Shown here: one piece after another, positions 1 to 5,857 of the stretch
Layout of the letters: every line of letters begins with the position of its first letter
Numbering within the stretch: position 1 is the stretch's first letter
DNA from: Chloroflexota bacterium
Lineage (GTDB): Bacteria > Chloroflexota > Anaerolineae > B4-G1
Reading direction: 5' to 3'
NCBI GenBank assembly: GCA_024232355.1
Contig: JAAEPW010001014.1
Span: 1 to 6,229 of the forward strand
DNA length: 6,229 nt
Notes under the pieces: generated by a model
Database searches by the model: none
What the model was told of the DNA's origin: nothing
Seen by the model: the letters and a program-made list of their open reading frames with translations, nothing else
Program-made: the position numbers and the translations under genes

Positions 1-2
1 CT

Positions 3-68
3 AGGGAACTGGATGCCCGTGAGGCCCAAGAACACATCACACAGGGATATCATGTAGAAAATCAGTAG
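3..68 (+). CDS. Possible C-terminal tail of an upstream gene
   Basis: The third forward frame is open from the window edge to a TAG at 66-68. It encodes 21 residues (RELDAREAQEHITQGYHVENQ without its last residue or so), a charged, helix-like string that reads like a real protein end. The other two forward frames stop early (TAG at 2-4 and TAG at 55-57). I do not recognise a family, and a 22-codon open stretch can arise by chance. If real, it would lie upstream of the mgtC remnant and ATPase on the same strand, and could belong to the same metal-related cluster. No terminator is evident after it. Confidence 0.25.
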   Translation, partial: RELDAREAQEHITQGYHVENQ

Positions 69-254
69 AGGAGGCAATAACGCGTCAGCTCGCATTGCGC
101 TTGCAATAAGCCCCATGTACTCCATGTCGATTGGTGTCGCGTATTGTCAACCTGACGCACACACCGGGCAGAAGCGACAAGCAGTGAATTCGGTGCAGAA
201 TATATCATCTACGCCTACTTGAACGGATAAAGACAAAAACACTGGAGAAAGAAG
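69..254. other. Non-coding stretch upstream of the mgtC remnant
   Basis: No gene with a start and ribosome site is visible here. A purine-rich AGAGGAGG-like stretch at 67-73 is not followed by a start codon at normal spacing. A small perfect hairpin (ATTGC, loop GCTT, GCAAT) lies at 94-107 without a T tract. TATATC at 201-206 resembles a -10 box but has no good -35 partner 17 bases upstream. The promoter that serves the ATPase is probably in this stretch or in the mgtC remnant, but I cannot place it. I saw no MerR-type dyad with a 19-20 base spacer. Confidence 0.4.
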
Positions 255-500
255 TTGGCTTGGAAATTTCAGTTGCAGCTTGCGAGCAAAACAATCGCCA
301 GCACGGTGTTGGGCGGGCTGACCGGAATGGATCGGTTATGGCACCGCCGCGAAGCCAGCATGATAGCCTACGCGGCAGCAGCGTTGTGTGCCTGCGGCTT
401 TGCGTTTGTCTCGCAGCATATTCCAGGTACCGATCCCAGTCGCGTTTTGGTTTCAACAAAAGATAGGATGTGCAACCATGGAAAAAACACTTCGCCTTGA
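255..500 (+). pseudogene. Truncated MgtC/SapB-family membrane protein (N-terminal remnant)
   Basis: A TTG start at 255 sits 7 bases after GGAG (244-247), a good ribosome site. The 81-residue product resembles the first third of MgtC/SapB inner-membrane proteins. It has a hydrophobic helix ending in GGLTGMDRLWHRREA (residues 20-34), matching the family pattern G-x-x-x-G-x-E-R-x-x-x-x-x-A-G, then a second hydrophobic helix (about 36-53), then DPSRV (60-64), which family members have just before the conserved QVVSGIGFLGAG stretch. Here that stretch is missing: after about residue 65 the sequence is unrelated and stops at 498-500, inside the ATPase gene in another frame. Full-length relatives are roughly 150-230 residues. 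The family Glu of GLER is Asp here. I infer a deletion that fused the 5' end of mgtC to the ATPase leader. Alternatively it is a chance short membrane peptide or a translated leader. Confidence 0.5.
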
Positions 501-2958
501 CCTCCCGCTCCTCCTTCCCGACACGCCGGATGCGCATGGGGCTTGTGCACAGCGGCTAGCCGAGAGCCTGGAAACTCGTGAAGGTGTCTCTATCGCCCAC
601 GTTCGCAATACAGAAAGCGGTGGGGGCATGGAGCTATGTATTCATTACGACCCCGCATTGCTTTCGCTTGAACGAGTCCGCGAAGTCGCCAAGGCGTTCG
701 GGGCAGAGATTACCTCTCAGTTCGGGCACCTCGTGTGGCAGGTTGAAGGTATTCCGGATCAACGTCGGGCAAGAGCGGTCAGCGCACAGCTGCGCAGTCT
801 CCCGGGGGTTGTAGAGGCCGAGGCCAATGCCAAGGGGCCGCTGCGGATTGAATTTGATCGAAGGCAAACTGATGAAAACACTCTGCGCAATGCCCTTCAG
901 AACATGAGACTGTCGCTGGTACAAGACGAATCCAGACCGCATGAGCCGACTGGAGAAGCACACGATCATGAGCATGGCGGCATATTTGGTGCGCAAACGG
1001 AACTTATTTTTGTGGCCTTGTGCGGTGCGCTGTTGCTGATTGGCTGGCTTTTGCCGAAGTTCGTGGCGACGCCGCCATGGGCACCCCTGTTCGTCCTCGT
1101 GCCCGCCTATTTCTTCGGCGGCTACTACGCCCTGCGCGAGGCTATTGACAGTGTGCGCACTGGCCGGTTCGAGATTGATTTTCTGATGCTGGTGGCGGCG
1201 GCGGGCGCGGCAGCGCTTGGTGAATGGGCCGAGGGCGCATTGTTGCTGCTCCTCTTCAGTCTTGGCCATGCGCTGGAAGGCTATGCCATGGGTCGCGCCA
1301 AGCGGGCCATCGAAGCGCTTGGCGCCCTGGCGCCCAAAACCGCCACCGTGCGCCGGGATGCCAAGGTCGAAGAGATCGCCGTCGATGCTTTGCGGGTCGG
1401 TGACATCGTGCTGGTGAAGCCGAACGAGCGTCTGGCCGCGGACGGGTTCGTCATCAAGGGTGAAAGCAGCGTCAATCAAGCACCGATCACAGGCGAGAGC
1501 GTGCCGGTGGACAAATCACCCGTCGGGGATGCGACCGTTGCCGCGGAAAAACCCGACCTCGTGGATGCCGAAAACCGTGTCTTTGCCGGTACGATCAACG
1601 GCGGCAGTGCGTTGGAAATTCAAGTCACGCGCACATCGGCGGATTCGACCCTCGCCCGCGTCGTCAAGATGGTGAACGAGGCCGAAACCAACCAATCGCC
1701 CACCCAGCGCCTGACCGACCGGTTCGAACGCATCTTTGTACCGGCGGTTCTGGTTCTTGCCGTTGCGCTTTTGTTTGCGGGCTTCGTCGTCGACGAACCT
1801 TTCAGCGACACCTTCTATCGCGCCATGGCTGTACTGGTAGCGGCAAGCCCCTGTGCGCTTGCGATCGCGACGCCAAGCGCGGTTCTCAGCGGGGTCGCAC
1901 GCGCCGCCCGTGGCGGTGTTCTGATCAAAGGCGGTGCCCCGCTCGAAAATCTGGGGCGGCTGACGGCCATCGCCTTCGACAAGACCGGCACACTGACAGA
2001 AGGCAAGCCGAAGCTCGTCGATGTGGTGACGGCCGATGACGTAGCGGAAGAGGAGCTTCTGCGGGTGGCGGTTGGGGTCGAGATGTTGAGCGACCATCCC
2101 CTCGCCGCTGCCGTTGTCAGGGGTGGACGCGAACGCCTGGGCGATACGCCTGCCGCCGAGTCATTGAACCTGCGCAGCATTACGGGCCGCGGGGTCGTGG
2201 CAGACGTCGAGGGCGAGACAACCTACATCGGTAAGGATGACCTGTTCGCGGAGATTGGCGGCCCTGCCATTCCTCCTTCTCTGAAGATCCAAATAGAAGC
2301 ATTGGAAGCGAACGGCCGCACCACGATGGTTGTTCGCCAAGGCGACCGATATCTTGGCGTGATTGGGCTGATGGATACGCCGCGCGAAGCGGCACCGGCG
2401 GTGATAGAGACGCTGCGCACGATCGGCATTCGCCGGATGATCATGATCTCTGGCGACAATCAGCAGGTCGCGGACGCTGTCGCGCGGGCTGTCGGCCTTG
2501 ACGAGGCACGCGGTGATCTGATGCCCGATGATAAGGTGGAGACGATCAAAAAACTGCGCGCAGAGGCTAAAGTAGCGATGGTTGGCGACGGCGTCAACGA
2601 CGCTCCCGCGATGGCGAACGCCACAGTCGGCATTGCCATGGGCGCGGCGGGCTCGGATGTCGCGCTGGAAACCGCCGATGTGGCTCTGATGGCGGATAAC
2701 CTGAACCATTTGCCCTTCGCCGTGGCGTTGAGCCGGTCGACGAGCTCAATCATTCGACAGAACCTGTGGTTCAGCCTGGGCGTTGTTGCCTTGCTGGTTC
2801 CCGCGACGATTCTCGGTCTTGGGATTGGACCTGCGGTGGCGGTTCACGAAGGGTCGACTATTGTCGTCGTGTTCAACGCACTGCGCTTGCTCGCATTTCG
2901 TTTTGCTCCACCTGTTACACCCGTGGGTAGGGTATCCAATGCGGAAATGTCGGTGTAA
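478..2958 (+). CDS. P1B-type (P1B-4-like) heavy-metal exporting ATPase
   Basis: An 826-residue inner-membrane pump that couples ATP hydrolysis to export of divalent metal. Visible in order: a degenerate HMA-like N-terminus with a single Cys23 (HGAC) instead of CxxC; a second ferredoxin-like region without Cys (about 85-150); a His-rich HDHEHGG (162-168); four hydrophobic helices (about 176-266); actuator TGES (338-341); two helices, the second with SPC (457-459); phosphorylation DKTGT (501-505, Asp501 phosphorylated); nucleotide-binding HP (540-541); hinge GDGVND (703-708); and a last membrane pair with HEGST (790-794). SPC plus HEGST is the known P1B-4 signature (CoaT, CtpD, CzcP type; Co, Zn, Cd or Fe(II)). 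CadA/ZntA pumps carry CPC, and Cu pumps CPC plus other residues. I chose ATG 478 because AGGA (465-468) precedes it by 9 bases and the HMA-like fold starts there; ATG 388 lies in frame but within the mgtC remnant. No regulator gene is visible nearby. The exact metal cannot be read from the sequence. Confidence 0.95.
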   Translation: MEKTLRLDLPLLLPDTPDAHGACAQRLAESLETREGVSIAHVRNTESGGGMELCIHYDPALLSLERVREVAKAFGAEITSQFGHLVWQVEGIPDQRRARAVSAQLRSLPGVVEAEANAKGPLRIEFDRRQTDENTLRNALQNMRLSLVQDESRPHEPTGEAHDHEHGGIFGAQTELIFVALCGALLLIGWLLPKFVATPPWAPLFVLVPAYFFGGYYALREAIDSVRTGRFEIDFLMLVAAAGAAALGEWAEGALLLLLFSLGHALEGYAMGRAKRAIEALGALAPKTATVRRDAKVEEIAVDALRVGDIVLVKPNERLAADGFVIKGESSVNQAPITGESVPVDKSPVGDATVAAEKPDLVDAENRVFAGTINGGSALEIQVTRTSADSTLARVVKMVNEAETNQSPTQRLTDRFERIFVPAVLVLAVALLFAGFVVDEPFSDTFYRAMAVLVAASPCALAIATPSAVLSGVARAARGGVLIKGGAPLENLGRLTAIAFDKTGTLTEGKPKLVDVVTADDVAEEELLRVAVGVEMLSDHPLAAAVVRGGRERLGDTPAAESLNLRSITGRGVVADVEGETTYIGKDDLFAEIGGPAIPPSLKIQIEALEANGRTTMVVRQGDRYLGVIGLMDTPREAAPAVIETLRTIGIRRMIMISGDNQQVADAVARAVGLDEARGDLMPDDKVETIKKLRAEAKVAMVGDGVNDAPAMANATVGIAMGAAGSDVALETADVALMADNLNHLPFAVALSRSTSSIIRQNLWFSLGVVALLVPATILGLGIGPAVAVHEGSTIVVVFNALRLLAFRFAPPVTPVGRVSNAEMSV

Positions 2959-2970
2959 TCAACCAGACAA

Positions 2971-2991
2971 CAGGAAGCCGTTGCAGGAAGC
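2971..2991 (+). repeat. Tandem CAGGAAGC pair after the ATPase gene
   Basis: The octamer CAGGAAGC occurs at 2971-2978 and 2984-2991, a 13-base period, beginning 12 bases after the ATPase stop. The second copy supplies an AGGAAG ribosome-site-like sequence 6 bases before ATG 2997. This may be chance or a short duplication. Confidence 0.4.
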
Positions 2992-2996
2992 TCCCA

Positions 2997-3293
2997 ATGA
3001 AGTGGATCGAACAAACTCTCGGACCACTCTTCCTGGATGGGGATACAAGGCGTGTTCATTTGTTCGAGCTTCTGCTTGACGTGAATGACGGATTGAAAAA
3101 GGCAGGTAATAACACACAATTTACAGGTCATTGGTGCTGGATCATCGGCTGCGCAAACTCCGACGACCGCGCTAGCGGCCTTACATACATGTGTGAAGAT
3201 TATTATCACAGAATAAGGGGCGGTGTTATCCCGCTCTCTTCCAGAGCCCAACGGGCGCGCCATATATCTGAACGCCGCTCAAGCACCAGATAG
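2997..3293 (+). CDS. Doubtful 98-residue ORF downstream of the ATPase
   Basis: ATG 2997 is preceded by AGGAAG (2985-2990) at good spacing and lies 38 bases after the ATPase stop, as expected for a small second gene of an operon. The first 40 residues (MKWIEQTLGPLFLDGDTRR onward) look protein-like, with an amphipathic LFELLLDVNDGLKK stretch. Two Cys flank a short Trp-rich segment (WCWIIGC, about 46-52). I recognise no family. Against it: the last 88 bases run antisense through the 3' end of the phosphatase gene, and the Arg/Ser-rich tail (RAQRARHISERRSSTR) is typical of antisense reading. It could be the N-terminal piece of a gene broken by a rearrangement between the two convergent units, or not a gene at all. 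Confidence 0.3.
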   Translation: MKWIEQTLGPLFLDGDTRRVHLFELLLDVNDGLKKAGNNTQFTGHWCWIIGCANSDDRASGLTYMCEDYYHRIRGGVIPLSSRAQRARHISERRSSTR

Positions 3294-4639
3294 TTGCGTT
3301 CCGCAATATAGCGCGACTTCTGACCGGGGATACATGGGATTCGGATCGGACACGCCTTGAGCGGCGATTCACCAAATTGTGCAAGGGCCCCCAGAATTCG
3401 TGCCCACACCCTTGGCGGGGCGCGATGCGCAATGCCCGAGGCAACCAGCTGGTGTAACCAGCGACCGGCGCCGAGCTTCATCGTGGCACGCGTCGCCAGG
3501 TGGATTTCCCCCGAAAGCACCGTGACATCATGGCCGTTGGCAAGCGCCATGTCCCGGATCACCCGAAGCATATCGCACCATTCGTCACGGTGAGCGCGGC
3601 TTTGCCACTGATCGCGCAGATCGTCCTCGTATTTCTGCATTTTGGGGATGGCGACCATCAGAGCCTCAAGCACCGACAGGCGTGGACCCAGCAACGGCAC
3701 GCTGGACATCAGGAACGTGTGACCCTGCACCGGGGTCGAGGCCTCAGCTCGAATCATCTTCCAGCCGCCGTCCCCCATTACCTCGTGGCGCGTACGCTCC
3801 GACCTCATATCAGGTGCAAGGAGGCGCAGACCGGCTGTGCGAACACTCCAGCCCAGATGCAGCCCGGCAGGATCGTGGAACCGTTCAGGCAGATCACCAT
3901 CTACTGCGGCATGCTGAAAGGTCAAAAAACTCTCGCGGGCAACATCAAACAGGATTTGGCCGACCGGTGTGTCGGTCTTCGACCCCGGTAGCGATCCCCA
4001 GCCATCGCAAATATCGTGGTCGTCCCACTGCATGAGAGACGGCACGCGCGCGGCGATCCAGACAAATTCCGGCGCACGATAAAGCGCCACGTAGCGCTCC
4101 AGGAAGCGTTCGCGCAAATAATGGCGCAAATCGGCAAGATCGGCGCGCGAAGGATCCTTGGGGATATGTTCGGGCCAGTCCTCGCTCAGGGGGTGACCCT
4201 CGGTGACTTGGTCAGCATAGACCTGATCGCCACCGTGCAGCAGCAGGGAAAACGGCGCGTTCCGGTGATCTTCTGTCAGGCGTGCCCACATCGCATTGCG
4301 CTCGGACCCTTCGCGCTCCAGATCGCCGATTTGCTCGCCGTTGCAGGACACATAGGCGATCCGTATATCGCCTCGAAAATCACTTGCCAAGGAGTAACTT
4401 TGGCCGTTCCAGGCATAACAGGACGAGCGGTTTGCGGGCAGGTCGAAGCGTGCTCGCCAAACGGTCATATGATCGTATTCCGCGAGGATTTCCGCTGTAT
4501 GTACGCCGTGGACCGTTTCGATTGGCTCCGGGCACTCGCCATTGTCCGCAATGAAAAGGACAGAGAGCCGTAACACATATTTCTCGACATGGTCGAGAAA
4601 GAGAAGCGGTCCGGTCATGACCGGAGGTTCGGATGTCAT
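3206..4639 (-). CDS. PhoD-like metallophosphatase / phosphodiesterase
   Basis: A 477-residue member of the PhoD-like branch of the calcineurin-type metallophosphoesterases, enzymes that hydrolyse phosphate mono- or diesters with a dinuclear metal centre. Visible motifs: SCNGEQIGD (98-106), GGDQVYAD (136-143), WDDHDICDGWGS (205-216), PDMRSER (276-282) and LSGEIHLA (375-382, where the family usually has LSGDxH). The N-terminal 90 residues look like a beta-rich prefix domain. No Sec or Tat (RRxF) signal and no membrane helix are visible, so it should act in the cytoplasm, unlike exported Bacillus PhoD. ATG 4639 is chosen because it follows the upstream gene's stop by 31 bases; the open frame extends to 4714 but would overlap that gene. 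The ribosome site is weak (GGA about 13 bases upstream), and ATG 4618 is an alternative. It is last in the minus-strand group, so translational coupling with the membrane protein is possible. Substrate unknown. Confidence 0.88.
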   Translation of the reverse strand: MTSEPPVMTGPLLFLDHVEKYVLRLSVLFIADNGECPEPIETVHGVHTAEILAEYDHMTVWRARFDLPANRSSCYAWNGQSYSLASDFRGDIRIAYVSCNGEQIGDLEREGSERNAMWARLTEDHRNAPFSLLLHGGDQVYADQVTEGHPLSEDWPEHIPKDPSRADLADLRHYLRERFLERYVALYRAPEFVWIAARVPSLMQWDDHDICDGWGSLPGSKTDTPVGQILFDVARESFLTFQHAAVDGDLPERFHDPAGLHLGWSVRTAGLRLLAPDMRSERTRHEVMGDGGWKMIRAEASTPVQGHTFLMSSVPLLGPRLSVLEALMVAIPKMQKYEDDLRDQWQSRAHRDEWCDMLRVIRDMALANGHDVTVLSGEIHLATRATMKLGAGRWLHQLVASGIAHRAPPRVWARILGALAQFGESPLKACPIRIPCIPGQKSRYIAERNYLVLERRSDIWRARWALEESGITPPLIL

Positions 4640-4670
4640 GCGCAAGGTGGTTCCGATCAGTCTTCGGGCA

Positions 4671-5114
4671 CTACTGTCGCCGTTGTCCTCGTCGCAGGAC
4701 AGCGGGTATTGCAATCAGCGCGATCAGCCCTGCAACCCAAACCAGCAGAACGACCGTCTTGACAAGAAAATGAATCGATCCACCCGCCCAGCCGAGCAGC
4801 CCCTCAATATTGGCCGCATCACGTAAAGCCGTGGCTTCCTCCCCAAGGCCAAACCACTTCGCAAGCCCCGCTCCGGTATCGGCCAGTGGCCCGGCTGCAC
4901 CGGAGATCCAGGAGAGGACCGGATCGACCAGCCACCAAGCGCCGAGCGAAAGCGCAGACCATATGACCAGCCCGGCCACGATGACCGAGGTCGGAATATT
5001 CAGCACCGGCAGGGCTCTGCGTTCGCGATAGCCGGAATGGTCATCGCCCTCATAATACCCACCCATGTCGCGATACCGTCTGTGTTTGGGTCGCCGGAAA
5101 AGATGATGTCCCAT
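4671..5114 (-). CDS. Small two-helix membrane protein of unknown function
   Basis: A 147-residue protein with a basic, His/Arg/Tyr-rich N-terminus (MGHHLFRRPKHRRYR, with GGYYEGDDH at about 18-26). A membrane helix follows at about 41-63 (PTSVIVAGLVIWSALSLGAW). Then comes a soluble loop (about 65-110) with GLAKWFGLGEEATALRDAANIEG, a second helix at about 118-140, and a basic RRGQRRQ end. I do not recognise the family. The start is well supported: AGAGGAAG (5121-5128 on this strand) lies 6 bases before ATG 5114. The gene ends 31 bases before the phosphatase start, so the two are probably co-transcribed, and it may anchor or partner the phosphatase at the membrane (inference only). The His-rich N-terminus echoes the His/Gly-rich tail of the zinc-ribbon protein upstream, which might point to metal binding. 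Confidence 0.8.
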   Translation of the reverse strand: MGHHLFRRPKHRRYRDMGGYYEGDDHSGYRERRALPVLNIPTSVIVAGLVIWSALSLGAWWLVDPVLSWISGAAGPLADTGAGLAKWFGLGEEATALRDAANIEGLLGWAGGSIHFLVKTVVLLVWVAGLIALIAIPAVLRRGQRRQ

Positions 5115-5126
5115 GATTTGCTTCCT

Positions 5127-5261
5127 CTAAGGGTGACGTTCACCTCCGCCAACACAACGTATCGCATCCTTGACCACCAGATGACCGCGGTGCGCGTCAA
5201 GGCCCCAGGTCAAAGTCCAGACGTAAGGATCCTGCGCCGCGGTGACACCAGGCAGGCCCAT
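5127..5261 (-). CDS. Possible 44-residue small protein
   Basis: An in-frame ATG at 5261 opens a 44-residue frame (MGLPGVTAAQDPYVWTLTW and on, ending CVGGGERHP). Its TAG stop (5127-5129) overlaps the ribosome site of the membrane-protein gene, an arrangement typical of coupled genes. Third codon positions are rich in G and C with few A, like the neighbouring genes. No strong ribosome site precedes the ATG; GTG 5267 is another option. No family is recognised, and the same frame is open upstream into the zinc-ribbon gene, so chance openness is a real alternative. Without it, 5115-5295 is an empty 181-base gap inside the group. Confidence 0.27.
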   Translation of the reverse strand: MGLPGVTAAQDPYVWTLTWGLDAHRGHLVVKDAIRCVGGGERHP

Positions 5262-5295
5262 GTCCACCCGAGTTGCGCCGCCTGAACAAACCTGT

Positions 5296-5565
5296 CTAAT
5301 CAAAAATTTCCGACAACCAGGACTTGCGGCGATACCCATGTTTGCCATGGCCTCCATGCTTGCCGTAACCGCCGTGCTTGTCATAGCCTCGGGGTTCTGG
5401 CTCGCGACGTGGTGGCGGCGCCAGTTCTACGGCACTACGCTCGATGATCTTGTCCAGCTCCCCCCGGTCCAGCCACACGCCCCGGCATTTGGGGCAATAA
5501 TCAATTTCCACACCTTGTCGATCGGCCATCGTCAGATCAACACTCTCGCATACTGGACATTTCAT
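5296..5565 (-). CDS. TFIIB-type zinc-ribbon (zf-TFIIB) small protein
   Basis: An 89-residue protein that begins with a four-Cys zinc ribbon: CPVC at 3-6 and CPKC at 24-27, followed by RGVWLDRGELDKII (28-41). This is the hallmark of the bacterial zf-TFIIB family (PF13453), cytoplasmic proteins of unclear role that probably bind one zinc ion. After a Pro-rich linker (APPPRREPEP) comes a low-complexity tail of KHGG/GKHG repeats (about 62-76), with five His among Gly, Lys and Tyr, that could bind metal. It ends in a basic/hydrophobic RRKSWLSEIFD. The start is certain: AAGGAG lies 6 bases before ATG 5565, and the ribbon begins two residues later. It is the first clear gene of the minus-strand group. 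A weak extended -10 (TGnTACTAT, 5600-5605 plus flank) lies 35 bases upstream. The family is often found beside membrane proteins, but its partner here is not known. Confidence 0.9.
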   Translation of the reverse strand: MKCPVCESVDLTMADRQGVEIDYCPKCRGVWLDRGELDKIIERSAVELAPPPRREPEPRGYDKHGGYGKHGGHGKHGYRRKSWLSEIFD

Positions 5566-5571
5566 GAGCTT

Positions 5572-5577
5572 CTCCTT
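5572..5577 (-). promoter_or_regulatory. Strong ribosome binding site of the zinc-ribbon gene
   Basis: AAGGAG on the minus strand, 6 bases before ATG 5565. It fixes this start against in-frame upstream ATG codons at 5628, 5601 and 5589, which have no such site and would add a non-conserved N-terminus. Confidence 0.8.
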
Positions 5578-5614
5578 TAGGTCAATCATCAGGGAAATCA
5601 TAGTAGCACCATAC

Positions 5615-5716
5615 TCACACCCCTTCACACTTGGGGCAACTAATCAAAATATTCTCCAGCATGTTATCGGCACCAACCATGATTAATTGGTGTGCCCAGA
5701 AGCCCCCTGCCCCCAT
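5615..5716 (-). pseudogene. Degenerate partial copy of a CPKC zinc-ribbon sequence
   Basis: A minus-strand frame from ATG 5716 (or ATG 5662) ends with ISCPKCEGV and a TGA at 5615-5617, where the zinc-ribbon gene next door reads DYCPKCRGVW. The match holds at DNA level too: 5616-5645 aligns with 5474-5502, with about 23 of 29 bases identical and one gap. In the gene the codon after GTG is TGG; here it is TGA, and no WLDRGELD-like sequence follows in any frame. No good ribosome site is present. I read it as a fragment left by a partial duplication or by a lost zinc-ribbon paralogue. Part of the match is forced by the shared CPKC codons, so chance convergence remains possible. Confidence 0.3.
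5671..5692. repeat. Inverted repeat CACCAA/TTGGTG
   Basis: CACCAA (5671-5676) and TTGGTG (5687-5692) form a perfect 6-base dyad around a 10-base AT-rich centre. It lies about 105 bases upstream of the zinc-ribbon start. It could be an operator half-site pair or a chance dyad; no flanking promoter is certain. Confidence 0.25.
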
Positions 5717-5756
5717 TGAGCAGGTGATCTATTATCTGTTGTGAATCAAGGGGCAG
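5707..5756. repeat. Inverted repeat CTGCCCC/GGGGCAG next to the IS end
   Basis: CTGCCCC (5707-5713) and GGGGCAG (5750-5756) are perfect complements 36 bases apart. The right arm abuts the inferred left end of the insertion sequence. Too widely spaced to be a good terminator. Confidence 0.3.
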
Positions 5757-5795
5757 TCTAGCCCGAATTTCTCATGAGGGGATAAAAGAAAGCGG

Positions 5796-5816
5796 CTGAA
5801 AGTGTTAAAATTTCAG
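5796..5816 (+). promoter_or_regulatory. Dyad with embedded -10-like box in the IS leader
   Basis: CTGAAA (5796-5801) and TTTCAG (5811-5816) form a 6-base inverted repeat around a TAAAAT -10-like box (5806-5811), 47 bases before the transposase start. No clear -35 lies 17 bases upstream. It may be a transposase promoter with a built-in binding site, but support is weak. Confidence 0.25.
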
Positions 5817-5857
5817 GACCTTACACCATCAATCAACACCAACAACCGCTATCCAAA

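Noticed and set aside
94..107. ATTGC-GCTT-GCAAT hairpin near the left edge
   Set aside because: Short stem with no T tract, so not a credible terminator.
388..477. In-frame N-terminal extension of the ATPase from ATG 388
   Set aside because: No ribosome site, lies within the mgtC remnant, and the HMA-like fold begins at the 478 start.
634..1479. Long minus-strand open frame inside the ATPase gene
   Set aside because: It is an antisense shadow of a clear P-type ATPase, with Arg/Gln-rich composition and no recognisable family.
3167..3178. CCGC-GCTA-GCGG hairpin between convergent genes
   Set aside because: A four-base stem without a T tract on either strand is too weak to call a terminator.
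3192..3210. TGTGA/TCACA dyad at the phosphatase stop, similar to a CRP site or terminator
   Set aside because: The spacer is 9 bases rather than the 6 of CRP sites, the stem is only 5 bases, and no T tract follows.
2844..3263. Minus-strand frame across the ATPase 3' end and the gap
   Set aside because: Overlaps the ATPase coding region antisense for over 110 bases, and no domain is recognisable.
4640..4714. Upstream extension of the phosphatase to 4714
   Set aside because: It would overlap the membrane-protein gene and adds a Ser/Asp-rich stretch with no signal-peptide character.
5600..5605. TACTAT (minus strand) preceded by TG, as an extended -10 for the zinc-ribbon gene
   Set aside because: Only four of six bases match and no -35 is convincing, so I did not annotate it as a promoter.
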